Below are positions 1 through 6,199 of a stretch of 15,807 bases of DNA, piece after piece; the first letter of the stretch is position 1; every line of letters starts with the position of its first letter. The stretch is from positions 1-15,807 of the forward strand of contig JAEWBS010000081.1 in NCBI GenBank assembly GCA_023391005.1, read 5' to 3'. The notes under the pieces were generated by a model. It was not told where the DNA came from, ran no database searches, and was given only the letters and a program-made list of their open reading frames with translations. The translations under genes and the position numbers were made by a program. Source of the stretch: Bacillota bacterium (GTDB lineage: Bacteria; Bacillota; Clostridia; Oscillospirales; Ruminococcaceae).

Positions 1-58
1 TCGGACGGCTGCGCTGATCGCAGCGGGCGGCATGGATGCCCGCTGCGGCTCCGCCGTC

Positions 59-254
59 CCTACTTTTTCTGCCGCCAGAAAAAGTAGGCAAAAAGACCGC
101 CCAAGGGGAGAACCTTGTCTCAGGTTCTCCCCTTGGGGACCCCTCTCCCAACGACTTAAGAGGGGGGCGCTCATCGCCCCCCTCTTAAGAATCTCCCCCC
201 GAATTATATGCCGAGAGTTGATCTGCGGCGGCAACGAGCTTTAGGTTAGCTGCT
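59..254. repeat. Structured repeat element, copy A (three hairpins)
   Basis: A ~196-bp element that recurs at 815-1012. It opens with a 13-bp perfect stem (59-71 with 76-88, loop CCGC). A second stem follows, 101-115 with 122-136, all 15 pairs matched. The third is a perfect 15-bp stem, 155-169 with 175-189. It closes with a shared tail containing GAATTATATGCCGAG and TTTAGGTTAGCTGCTG. Spacers such as CCCCTCTCCCAACGA are shared with copy B, while the arms of stems 2 and 3 differ. The orientation of any transcription is unknown. Confidence 0.85.
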
Positions 255-281
255 GTTGTGGTTTTACGCTCTCGGCAGGGC

Positions 282-355
282 GGCGCTTGGATTCGCGCCG
301 TACGGCGCGCCGCCGCTGGTGCGGGGGGGGCCCGTAGGGCCCAAATCCAAGCGCC
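282..355. repeat. Cloverleaf-like inverted repeat
   Basis: A perfect 12-bp outer stem (282-293 with 344-355) encloses three small hairpins in series: 294-309, a 16-bp perfect palindrome; 313-324, four pairs around a TGGT loop; and 328-342, GGGCCC-GTA-GGGCCC. The layout resembles a four-way junction. It is not a tRNA: the outer stem is too long, and the T-loop and anticodon-arm features are missing. The function is unknown. Confidence 0.7.
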
Positions 356-814
356 TCGACCTGAGGCTTTTTTTGCGGTAGCCCTTGGCATGCGGGGCTT
401 GGCTTACAAACGTTGAGCTTAAAAGGCGGTTTACACGATACGCTATATAATGCTTACCCGGCATGGCGGCGCGATGGAAGCGCCGCCGTGCTCCCCAGAG
501 GCCAGACAACCTAATTGGCGCGCATAATCACATAACAAGTCTGGATGCGCGCCCAACTAACGGTGCGTGGGAAGCTAACACTTTCACGTGGGGCATACAT
601 TCACCACAACCGTATTCTTTAAGCCCCCTCAGGGGGTTTGGGGGTGAAAGCCCCCTGTGCCCCTCTGGGGACAGGGGGTTGGGGGTGGGGGCCGTTCCTG
701 CGCGTCAGCGCAATAAAAACATTGGCTATTTATGGCGGTTGCCCTAGGTATATTGTCGCTGTCGCGAGATTTCCTCGGCATGTCTGCCGAAGGTCGTTCC
801 GCTACCCGCGGGGG

Positions 815-1012
815 CCTACTTTTTCTGCCGCCAGAAAAAGTAGGCAAAAAGACCGCTCAAGGAAGGAACCTTTCGACGGTTCCCCCCTTGAGAATCCCCT
901 CTCCCAACGACTAAAGAGAGGGCGCTCGCCGCCCCTCTCTTTAGAATCTCTCCCCGAATTATATGCCGAGGGTTGATCTGCTGCTGCGGCAGTATTTAGG
1001 TTAGCTGCTGCG
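815..1012. repeat. Structured repeat element, copy B (three hairpins)
   Basis: Second copy of the element at 59-254, in direct orientation. Stem 1 is identical (815-827 with 832-844). Stem 2 (856-870 with 878-892) has 13 of 15 pairs, with two A-C mismatches. Stem 3 (911-924 with 930-944) pairs throughout apart from one bulged C. Several arm changes relative to copy A are matched by changes in the opposite arm. The copy ends about 30 bases before the stop codon of the minus-strand XRE gene, so it could also act in that gene's 3' region. Confidence 0.85.
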
Positions 1013-1040
1013 TCGGCGAGATTTTAAGCGCCGCTAAGCT

Positions 1041-1289
1041 TCAATTTAATTGCAGCCCCTTAAAGAAATCGTCGAAAGTATCGACATTGTAAATCTGCTT
1101 CAAGGCGATTAAAACGCTCACCCTGATGCTATAACGACCTAATTCCATCTGTGAAACAATCTCACGGCTGATCGAAAGGCCCATCAACTCCAGCTTAGAG
1201 GCAACTGCCTCTTGGGATAATCCTGCGCGCTTACGCAGAGATTTAAGATTTTCTCCGATGGAAATATCCTGCTTTATCTTGTCAGACAT
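1041..1289 (-). CDS. XRE-family helix-turn-helix regulator
   Basis: An 82-residue DNA-binding protein that is almost entirely one Cro/C1-type helix-turn-helix domain (about residues 12-70). The recognition region includes GLSQEAVASKLE and SREIVSQMELGR. The reading frame can be extended one codon to a TTG at 1292, but the ATG at 1289 fits better because AGGAGG (1298-1303) then lies 8 bases upstream. Nothing follows the domain except a short helical tail, so it has no sensor or protease domain. The gene is divergent from a 93-aa protein, and the shared intergenic region carries repeated putative operators, so autoregulation is likely. Base composition is visibly more AT-rich than the fab operon, suggesting acquisition. 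A phage-type repressor or an antitoxin-like role are both possible. Confidence 0.85.
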   Translation of the reverse strand: MSDKIKQDISIGENLKSLRKRAGLSQEAVASKLELMGLSISREIVSQMELGRYSIRVSVLIALKQIYNVDTFDDFFKGLQLN

Positions 1290-1297
1290 CAAAATAT

Positions 1298-1390
1298 CCT
1301 CCTCAGTATACTGGAATGTATATATTACAATATTGATTTTACCGTACTATATGTGATAAAATTGGAATGTATACATACCAAAATAAATTA
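1298..1390. promoter_or_regulatory. Divergent promoter region with repeated operator-like sites
   Basis: TGGAATGTATA occurs twice in the same orientation, starting at 1312 and 1363, 51 bases apart (about five helical turns). The second copy contains the perfect palindrome ATGTATACAT (1367-1376); the first has a one-base variant. Another palindrome, CAGTATACTG, covers 1304-1313 beside the XRE ribosome-binding site. A plausible rightward promoter is TTGATT (1333-1338), 18 bases, then TAAAAT (1357-1362), which would place the start point inside the second repeat. Leftward, TAATAT (complement of 1322-1327) overlaps the first repeat. Binding by the adjacent XRE protein is inference. Confidence 0.6.
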
Positions 1391-1403
1391 GAGGTGAAAT
1401 AAA

Positions 1404-1685
1404 ATGATAGACGAGAAAGAGCAGATAATGAAGACCTTGCAGGAAAAAATTGAAATGCTGCCCAAAGAAATGCAAAACGCCGTCTGTTGGATCATAAAAC
1501 ATATTGAATTGGTTGAACAAATCACCGACGGAGAAAAAATGGCCGACGTGAAGGTTGAGAAATACCTCAAAATGGCAAAGGAAAAAGAGGACTATATCAT
1601 GTGGGCCTTGGTTGCGTATAAGCGGAGCAAAGATCAAAAAGAAACAGAGGTTAGTCAACAGGAGAATGGATCATCCAAATTGTAA
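1404..1685 (+). CDS. Small helical protein of unknown function, paired with XRE regulator
   Basis: A 93-residue soluble protein. GAGGTG at 1391-1396, 7 bases before the ATG, supports the start. The sequence is charged and almost entirely helical. Visible features are LPKEMQNAVCWIIKHIE (about residues 19-35), a lysine/glutamate-rich middle, and DYIMWALVAYKRSKD (about 63-77). There is no signal peptide or membrane segment, and I see no known catalytic motif. The gene is divergent from the XRE repressor and shares its AT-rich composition, so the two probably arrived together and are co-regulated. A toxin or partner role is possible but nothing in the sequence proves it. Confidence 0.7.
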   Translation: MIDEKEQIMKTLQEKIEMLPKEMQNAVCWIIKHIELVEQITDGEKMADVKVEKYLKMAKEKEDYIMWALVAYKRSKDQKETEVSQQENGSSKL

Positions 1686-1689
1686 TAGT

Positions 1690-1727
1690 AAAAAAGAGAG
1701 CTGAGCGCGGTTGCGCTCAGCTCTCTT
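1690..1727 (-). terminator. Intrinsic terminator of the fab operon
   Basis: A perfect 15-bp stem (1694-1708 with 1713-1727, four-base loop) follows the fabZ stop by 10 bases. On the minus strand it runs directly into six T residues (complement of 1690-1695). On the plus strand the stem is followed by A residues rather than T, so it mainly serves the leftward fab transcript, although it also lies 8 bases after the stop of the 93-aa gene. Confidence 0.9.
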
Positions 1728-1737
1728 AAAAAATCTA

Positions 1738-2151
1738 TTAATCCATCAATGCAAACGAAAAATCGGCTGAAATTGCCAGCTCGCCGTTCACAGTCCCTTT
1801 GCCGCTGACAAAGTAAAACGGGCCCTTGTGCTTGGTAACCTCGCAGGTCATCTCAACCGTATCGCCCGGCAGCACCTTGCGGCGGAATTTGACGTTGTTA
1901 AGCCCGGTGTAGTACGGCGTTTTGCCGACGGCGTCCTGCGCGAACAGCACGCAGCAGGTCTGGGCCATAATCTCGCAGAGAATCACACCCGGCACAACCG
2001 GATTGCCCGGGAAATGCCCCTGCAAAAAGTGCTCGTCGCCCCGCACGGTATACCGCCCGACGGCGCGGCCCTCTTGGTCGAGCTCGGCCTCATCCACCAG
2101 CAGCATCGGCTCGCGGTGGGGGAGCAGGCCCTTAATCGCTTCACGGTTCAT
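1738..2151 (-). CDS. fabZ: 3-hydroxyacyl-ACP dehydratase FabZ
   Basis: A cytosolic hot-dog-fold enzyme of 137 residues, a normal FabZ length, that removes water from (3R)-hydroxyacyl-ACP to give trans-2-enoyl-ACP. The family signature is clear: LPHREPMLLVD near the N-terminus, then HFPGNPVVPGV with the catalytic His46, and the catalytic Glu60 in ILCEIMAQ. The glutamate (not aspartate) and the overall motif indicate FabZ rather than the isomerising FabA. It is the last gene of the fab operon, starting 12 bases after the fabF stop behind a G-rich ribosome-binding site, and is followed at once by the operon terminator. FabZ alone normally gives only trans enoyl-ACP, so cis double bonds must come from another enzyme, for which the nearby FabX-like protein is the obvious candidate. 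Confidence 0.97.
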   Translation of the reverse strand: MNREAIKGLLPHREPMLLVDEAELDQEGRAVGRYTVRGDEHFLQGHFPGNPVVPGVILCEIMAQTCCVLFAQDAVGKTPYYTGLNNVKFRRKVLPGDTVEMTCEVTKHKGPFYFVSGKGTVNGELAISADFSFALMD

Positions 2152-2163
2152 GAGGTTACCCCC

Positions 2164-3387
2164 TTAAACCTTGCGGAAGGCGACGCAGGCATTGTGCCCG
2201 CCAAAGCCCAACGAGGTTGAAATAGACAGCGTCACATCGGCCTTGCGCGCCGTGTTGGGCACGTAGTCGAGGTCGCACTCGGGGTCGGGCTCGGCATAGC
2301 CGATGGTGGGGGGCAGCAGGCCGTTTTCCAGCGCCAGCACCGCCGCGATCGCTTCAACAGCGCCCGCAGCGCCGAGCATGTGCCCGGTCATCGACTTGGT
2401 CGAGCTGATAGCGGCCTTCTTGGCAATCTCTTCACCGAGCGCCAGTTTGAGAGCCATTGTCTCGCTCTTGTCGTTTAAAGGCGTGCTGGTGCCGTGTGCG
2501 TTGATATAAACGCAGTCGGCGTCACTGATCTGCGCCTGCGAGACCGCAGCCTTGATCGCGCGCGAAGCGCCCTTGGCCTCGGGGTCGGGCGCGGTGACGT
2601 GGTGCGCGTCGCAGGTGTGGCCGTAGCCGCAGACTTCGGCGTAAATTTTAGCGCCTCTGGCCTTAGCGTGCTCATATTCCTCGAGGATCAAAGCGCCAGC
2701 ACCCTCGCCCATGACGAAACCGTCGCGATTTTTGTCGAAGGGGCGGCAGGCGGTCGCGGGGTCCTCGTTTAGCGTCAGTGCCATGCAATTGGTGAAGCCC
2801 GCCACCGCAAGCGGCGTGATCGAGGCTTCGGTACCGCCCGCGATAATCGCGTCGGCATAGCCGTCAGCAATGGCGCGAAACGCCTCGCCGATTGCGTTGG
2901 TACCGGTGGCGCAGGCCGTAACAACCGGCAGGCAGGGGCCCTGCGCGTTAAAGCGGATGGCGACATTGCCCGCGGCGAGGTTTGAGATCATCATCGGAAT
3001 CAGCATGGCCGAGACGCGCGCGGGGCCGCTTTTCAAAAGCCGCTCCTGCTCGCGCACCATCGTGTTGAGACCGCCGATGCCGGAGCCGAAATAGACGCCG
3101 AGCCGCTCGGGGTCGCAGTCAAGCTTGCTGTCGTCCATCGCCTGTTGTGCCGCCGCAATTGCGTACTGAGAAAAGAGATCCAGACGCTTGGCCGCCATCT
3201 TGTCGACATAGGGCGTCACATCAAAATCCTTAACCTCGGCGGCAACCTTCACCTTGTAGTCGGTGGTATCAAAATGAGTGATAGATCCGATGCCGCTCAC
3301 ACCGGCTGAAATATTTTGCCAAAAGGTTGCAACATCGTTGCCGACCGGCGTAATCGCGCCAAGTCCGGTGATCACAACGCGTTTCAT
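2164..3387 (-). CDS. fabF: 3-oxoacyl-ACP synthase II FabF
   Basis: A condensing enzyme of 407 residues that extends acyl-ACP with malonyl-ACP by two carbons. The thiolase-fold landmarks are intact: MKRVVITGLGAITPVGND at the start, nucleophile Cys159 in VTACATGTNA, His298 in INAHGTSTPLND, and Lys331 and His336 in STKSMTGHMLGAAG. The open frame reaches back to 3450, but I place the start at the ATG at 3387: the conserved N-terminus begins there, AAGGAGG lies 6 bases upstream, and the extra 21 residues overlap the fabX-like gene and are not family-like. It lies 13 bases after that gene and 12 before fabZ. It is the only elongating condensing enzyme in the cluster; no FabB is present. Confidence 0.97.
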   Translation of the reverse strand: MKRVVITGLGAITPVGNDVATFWQNISAGVSGIGSITHFDTTDYKVKVAAEVKDFDVTPYVDKMAAKRLDLFSQYAIAAAQQAMDDSKLDCDPERLGVYFGSGIGGLNTMVREQERLLKSGPARVSAMLIPMMISNLAAGNVAIRFNAQGPCLPVVTACATGTNAIGEAFRAIADGYADAIIAGGTEASITPLAVAGFTNCMALTLNEDPATACRPFDKNRDGFVMGEGAGALILEEYEHAKARGAKIYAEVCGYGHTCDAHHVTAPDPEAKGASRAIKAAVSQAQISDADCVYINAHGTSTPLNDKSETMALKLALGEEIAKKAAISSTKSMTGHMLGAAGAVEAIAAVLALENGLLPPTIGYAEPDPECDLDYVPNTARKADVTLSISTSLGFGGHNACVAFRKV

Positions 3388-3400
3388 AAAATTCCTCCTT

Positions 3401-4498
3401 CTACACGCCGGCTTTTGCGGCGGCGATAAATTCCTTGTGCAGCGTCTCAATCAGGTGGTGCACCGTCGTGATGCCGTCGATGCGATAGCCGTTGGCCCCG
3501 ATGAACGCAAAGCCCTGTTCGAGCTTGCCCTTGCAGGCCGCGAGCAACGCCGCCGAAATGCAATAGGGGGCATTGTCCACGGTACAGGACGAGATGCAGT
3601 GCCACGGGCAGCTTTTGGGGCAGGTCTCATGCTCGGCCGCGCGCCGCAAAAAGTCGTTCCCGATGGCGCGCCCCGGCAAGCCGACCGGGCTTTTTATGAT
3701 GACGATATCCTCTTTTTTGCAGTTGACATAGGCCTGTTTAAAAGCAGGGGAGGCGTCGCATTCCTCAGTGGCGACAAAGCGGGTCGCCATCTGAACGGCG
3801 GAGGCCCCGCGCGAGAGCATATGGTGGATATCCGCCCCCGAGAAAATACCGCCGCCCGCAATCAGCGGAATGGCGCGTCCGGCGGTTTGCTCAAGCGCGT
3901 CAAGCGCCGAGCGCAGCTGCGGTACCAGCGCCTCAAGGCTAAAGGCCGGGTCGTCAATCTGTTCCTCGGTAAAGCCGAGATGCCCGCCGGCCAGCGGCCC
4001 TTCAAGCACAAAGGCGTCGGGCACGCGGGCATATTTCTGTTCCCACCAGCGCGAGATCATCTTGACCGCCTTAGCGGAGGAGACGATGGGCACCAGCGCG
4101 ATGTCCGAAGGGGAGAACTTCGGCAGGTCGAGCGGCAGCCCCGCGCCTGAGAAGATGACGTCGATACCGGCCTCGGCCGAGGTCTTGACCATCTGGGCAA
4201 AGTCGGTCATCACATTCATGATGTTGATGCCGAGCAGTCCGGCGCCGTCGGCTATTTGGGCGCGCGCGGCGGCAATCTCTTCCGAGATGCCTTCTGAGAC
4301 GGCGCGCTCGCGGTCGCGCTCAGCAGGCTTGCGCAGCATGGCGATTCCCGCCGCCGACAGCACGCCCACGCCGCCCTCGTTTGCCACGGCGGAGGCGAGG
4401 CGGGCCATCGATATGCCCACGCCCATGCCGCCCTGCACAATCGGAACGGGTGCGGTATATTTGCCAAGCGTAAGCTTGTGGTTGTTAAAATTGAACAT
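3401..4498 (-). CDS. fabX: FabX-like [4Fe-4S] flavoprotein, predicted acyl-ACP dehydrogenase/isomerase
   Basis: A 365-residue TIM-barrel flavoprotein of the nitronate monooxygenase/FabK superfamily. It differs from the FabK encoded 1.7 kb upstream in the operon: it is about 50 residues longer and has a cysteine cluster near the C-terminus (Cys293, 297, 301, 305 and 313). By remembered comparison, Helicobacter pylori FabX is almost the same length. It shares QGGMGVGIS (residues 22-30), GAGLP (118-122), PIVSSAKA (137-144), PDAFVLEGPLAGGHLGF (160-176, with the probable catalytic His173), IKSPVG and FIGANGYR. It also has the C-x3-C-x3-C spacing followed by YCI. FabX dehydrogenates a saturated medium-chain acyl-ACP and isomerises the trans-2 bond to cis-3, feeding unsaturated chains back to elongation. 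Location between fabG and fabF agrees. Automatic annotation would probably call it nitronate monooxygenase or FabK. The alignment is from memory, so function is strong inference. Confidence 0.85.
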   Translation of the reverse strand: MFNFNNHKLTLGKYTAPVPIVQGGMGVGISMARLASAVANEGGVGVLSAAGIAMLRKPAERDRERAVSEGISEEIAAARAQIADGAGLLGINIMNVMTDFAQMVKTSAEAGIDVIFSGAGLPLDLPKFSPSDIALVPIVSSAKAVKMISRWWEQKYARVPDAFVLEGPLAGGHLGFTEEQIDDPAFSLEALVPQLRSALDALEQTAGRAIPLIAGGGIFSGADIHHMLSRGASAVQMATRFVATEECDASPAFKQAYVNCKKEDIVIIKSPVGLPGRAIGNDFLRRAAEHETCPKSCPWHCISSCTVDNAPYCISAALLAACKGKLEQGFAFIGANGYRIDGITTVHHLIETLHKEFIAAAKAGV

Positions 4499-4537
4499 TG
4501 ATCGTTTTACCTCGTTTCAGCCGTCGGCGTATAACGG

Positions 4538-5278
4538 CTACATGCACATGCCGCCGTCGATGCGGATGACTTCGCCGGTGATGTAGCCCGCGCCCTCGCT
4601 GCAAAGATAAACGGCGAGCGAGGCGACCTCCTCCGGCGTGCCCATGCGGTTCATCGGCACGTTCTCCAAAGAGGCAGCCAGCACCTTTTCAGACAGCGCG
4701 GCGGTCATGTCGGTTTCGATAAAGCCGGGGGCGATCGCATTGCAGGTGACGCCGCGGCCGGCCAGCTCGCGCGCAACCGACTTGGTCAGACCGATCATAC
4801 CGGCCTTGGCGGCGGCGTAGTTGGCCTGGCCCGCGTTGCCACAAAGCCCCGAGACCGAGGCGATGTTAATGATGCGGCCGGTACGGCGCTTCATCATCGC
4901 GGTAGCGCACTGGCGGGTCATCAGAAACGCGCCCTTGAGATTGGTTGCAATCACAGCGTCGAAGTCCTCGTCCTTCATGCGCATCACAAGCCCGTCGCGG
5001 GTGATGCCCGCGCAGTTGACGAGAATATCAATCTGGCCCCACTCCTTGAGCAGGGTATCGACAACGGCTTTGGTGGCCGCGCTGTCGGCGACGTCGCACT
5101 GCACAGCGGTCATGGTATGGCCGTTTTTCTGCGCTTCTTCGACGGTGGCCTGAGCGGCGGTCGCGTTGCCCGCGTATAGAATCGCCACCTTGGCGTTTTG
5201 CGCGGCCAGCGCCAGCGCAATCGCACGGCCGATGCCGCGCGACCCGCCGGTGACGATGGCGGTTTTATTAGTCAGCAT
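4538..5278 (-). CDS. fabG: 3-oxoacyl-ACP reductase FabG
   Basis: An NADPH-dependent short-chain dehydrogenase of 246 residues, the standard FabG size, reducing 3-oxoacyl-ACP to (3R)-hydroxyacyl-ACP. The Rossmann cofactor motif TGGSRGIG is at residues 10-17, the structural NCAG motif at 88-91, Asn113 follows, and the catalytic triad is Ser141, Tyr154 and Lys158 (GQANYAAAKAG). The C-terminus GYITGEVIRIDGGMCM is typical. The ATG start has AGGAGA 7 bases upstream, lying over the end of fabD, and only 3 bases separate the two genes. This tight packing indicates translational coupling. A 39-base gap, the second largest in the operon, precedes the fabX-like gene. No residue is missing, so the enzyme should be active. 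Confidence 0.97.
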   Translation of the reverse strand: MLTNKTAIVTGGSRGIGRAIALALAAQNAKVAILYAGNATAAQATVEEAQKNGHTMTAVQCDVADSAATKAVVDTLLKEWGQIDILVNCAGITRDGLVMRMKDEDFDAVIATNLKGAFLMTRQCATAMMKRRTGRIINIASVSGLCGNAGQANYAAAKAGMIGLTKSVARELAGRGVTCNAIAPGFIETDMTAALSEKVLAASLENVPMNRMGTPEEVASLAVYLCSEGAGYITGEVIRIDGGMCM

Positions 5279-5281
5279 GGT

Positions 5282-6199
5282 TCATTCTCCTCTCAGCGTC
5301 GCCAGCGCGGCGGCAAGAGATTCGGCATCCTGCACGTTTACAACGGTGGCGTCGGGCAGCGTTTTCTTGACAAAGCCCGATAGGGTCTTGCCCGCGCCCA
5401 CCTCGACGAAGGTGTCGTAGCCGTCGGCGGCCATGGTTTCGAGCGTTTTCTGCCAGTAAACGGGACGGATCAACTGCTCCGACAACAACTGCTTATCTGG
5501 GGTGATATATGGCGATGCGGTGGAGTTGGCATACACCGGCACCAAGGGCTGCGCAAAAGCATAACGCTCCAGCGCCTTTTGGAGGCCCTCATAAGCAGAC
5601 TGCATGAAAGGGGAGTGGAATCCGCCGCTTACCGGCAGAGCTAACGCCCGACCGCCCGCTTGCTTAACGGCAGCGATCAGTTCATCTGAACGGTCGCGCA
5701 GCGTCGCCGCTACGATCTGACCGGGGCAGTTAAAGTTGATGGGGTAGCTGTCACCCACCTGAGCGCAGACCTCCGCGGTCTTTTCAGGGGTAAGCTTTAG
5801 GATGGCAACCATGCCGCTTTTGCTGACTTCGGAGGCCTCATGCATGAGCGCGGCGCGCTCACACACGAGCTTAAAGCCGTCCTCGGCTGAAAAGCCACCC
5901 GCAAAGGTCAGCGCCGCGACCTCGCCGAGCGAGAAGCCCGCCACGCCGTCGGGGTTGATGCCAGCTTCGCGCATCGCCTCAGCCGCGGCAAGATCGACGC
6001 CAAACAGACAGGGTTGGGTATTTAGGGTAACCGATAATTCCTCGGCGCTGCCCTCAAAGCACTGCTTTGAGGTGCCGGGGCGAACGTTGTCGGCCAAGTC
6101 AAAGATATGCCGGGCGGCGGGGCTGACCTCGCAAAGCGATTGGCCCATGCCGGTGTACTGCGCGCCCTGACCGGCGAATAAAAAGGCTATTTTACCCAC
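5282..6199 (-). CDS. fabD: Malonyl-CoA:ACP transacylase FabD
   Basis: A 305-residue transacylase that moves malonyl from CoA to ACP, supplying the extender for FabH and FabF. Visible active-site elements are the oxyanion glutamine Gln11 in FAGQGAQ, nucleophile Ser90 in GFSLGE, the malonate-binding Arg115, and His195 in GGFHSPFM. Escherichia coli has GHSLGE; the Phe before the nucleophile is a variant seen in Gram-positive relatives, and the triad is otherwise complete. The start is a GTG at 6199, chosen because GGAGGTG lies just upstream and the conserved N-terminus begins there. The gene overlaps the end of fabK by 13 bases, which implies coupled translation. It is followed 3 bases later by fabG. 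Confidence 0.96.
   Translation of the reverse strand: MGKIAFLFAGQGAQYTGMGQSLCEVSPAARHIFDLADNVRPGTSKQCFEGSAEELSVTLNTQPCLFGVDLAAAEAMREAGINPDGVAGFSLGEVAALTFAGGFSAEDGFKLVCERAALMHEASEVSKSGMVAILKLTPEKTAEVCAQVGDSYPINFNCPGQIVAATLRDRSDELIAAVKQAGGRALALPVSGGFHSPFMQSAYEGLQKALERYAFAQPLVPVYANSTASPYITPDKQLLSEQLIRPVYWQKTLETMAADGYDTFVEVGAGKTLSGFVKKTLPDATVVNVQDAESLAAALATLRGE

Larger units (their letters stand above)
1..1040. other. Hairpin-rich non-coding region
   Basis: I find no credible gene in this kilobase; the open frames here are short, overlap on both strands and change character at each hairpin. What it does hold is many inverted repeats: 3-9 with 53-59 enclosing 20-28 with 38-46; 59-88; 101-136; 155-189; a branched fold at 282-355; 462-490; 517-525 with 545-553; 624-636; 651-678; 699-712; 775-790; and the second repeat copy at 815-844, 856-892 and 911-944. 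Poly-C/poly-G tracts fill 620-690. Whether this is transcribed, a cluster of interspersed repeats, or the remains of a mobile element cannot be decided from the sequence alone. Confidence 0.75.

Noticed and set aside
511..600. Possible integron attC-like site (CCCAACTAAC and a GGCGCGC inverted repeat)
   Set aside because: The paired core sites and the two-box arrangement needed for attC are not both present, and there is no integrase or gene cassette nearby.
32..976. Several open frames of 60-112 codons, including 32-244, 463-747 and 638-976
   Set aside because: They run through the hairpins, and two contain the same peptide PTFSAARKSRQKDR simply because the repeat element is present twice. 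No ribosome-binding sites, overlapping frames on both strands, and arginine/proline-rich content typical of untranslated GC-rich DNA.
3388..3450. N-terminal extension of fabF
   Set aside because: The extension overlaps the upstream gene, is arginine/proline-rich and not family-like, whereas the ATG at 3387 has an ideal ribosome-binding site.
3278..4150. 290-codon plus-strand frame opposite fabF and fabX
   Set aside because: It is antisense to two genes with clear catalytic motifs and starts without a ribosome-binding site. Long antisense frames are common in GC-rich coding DNA.
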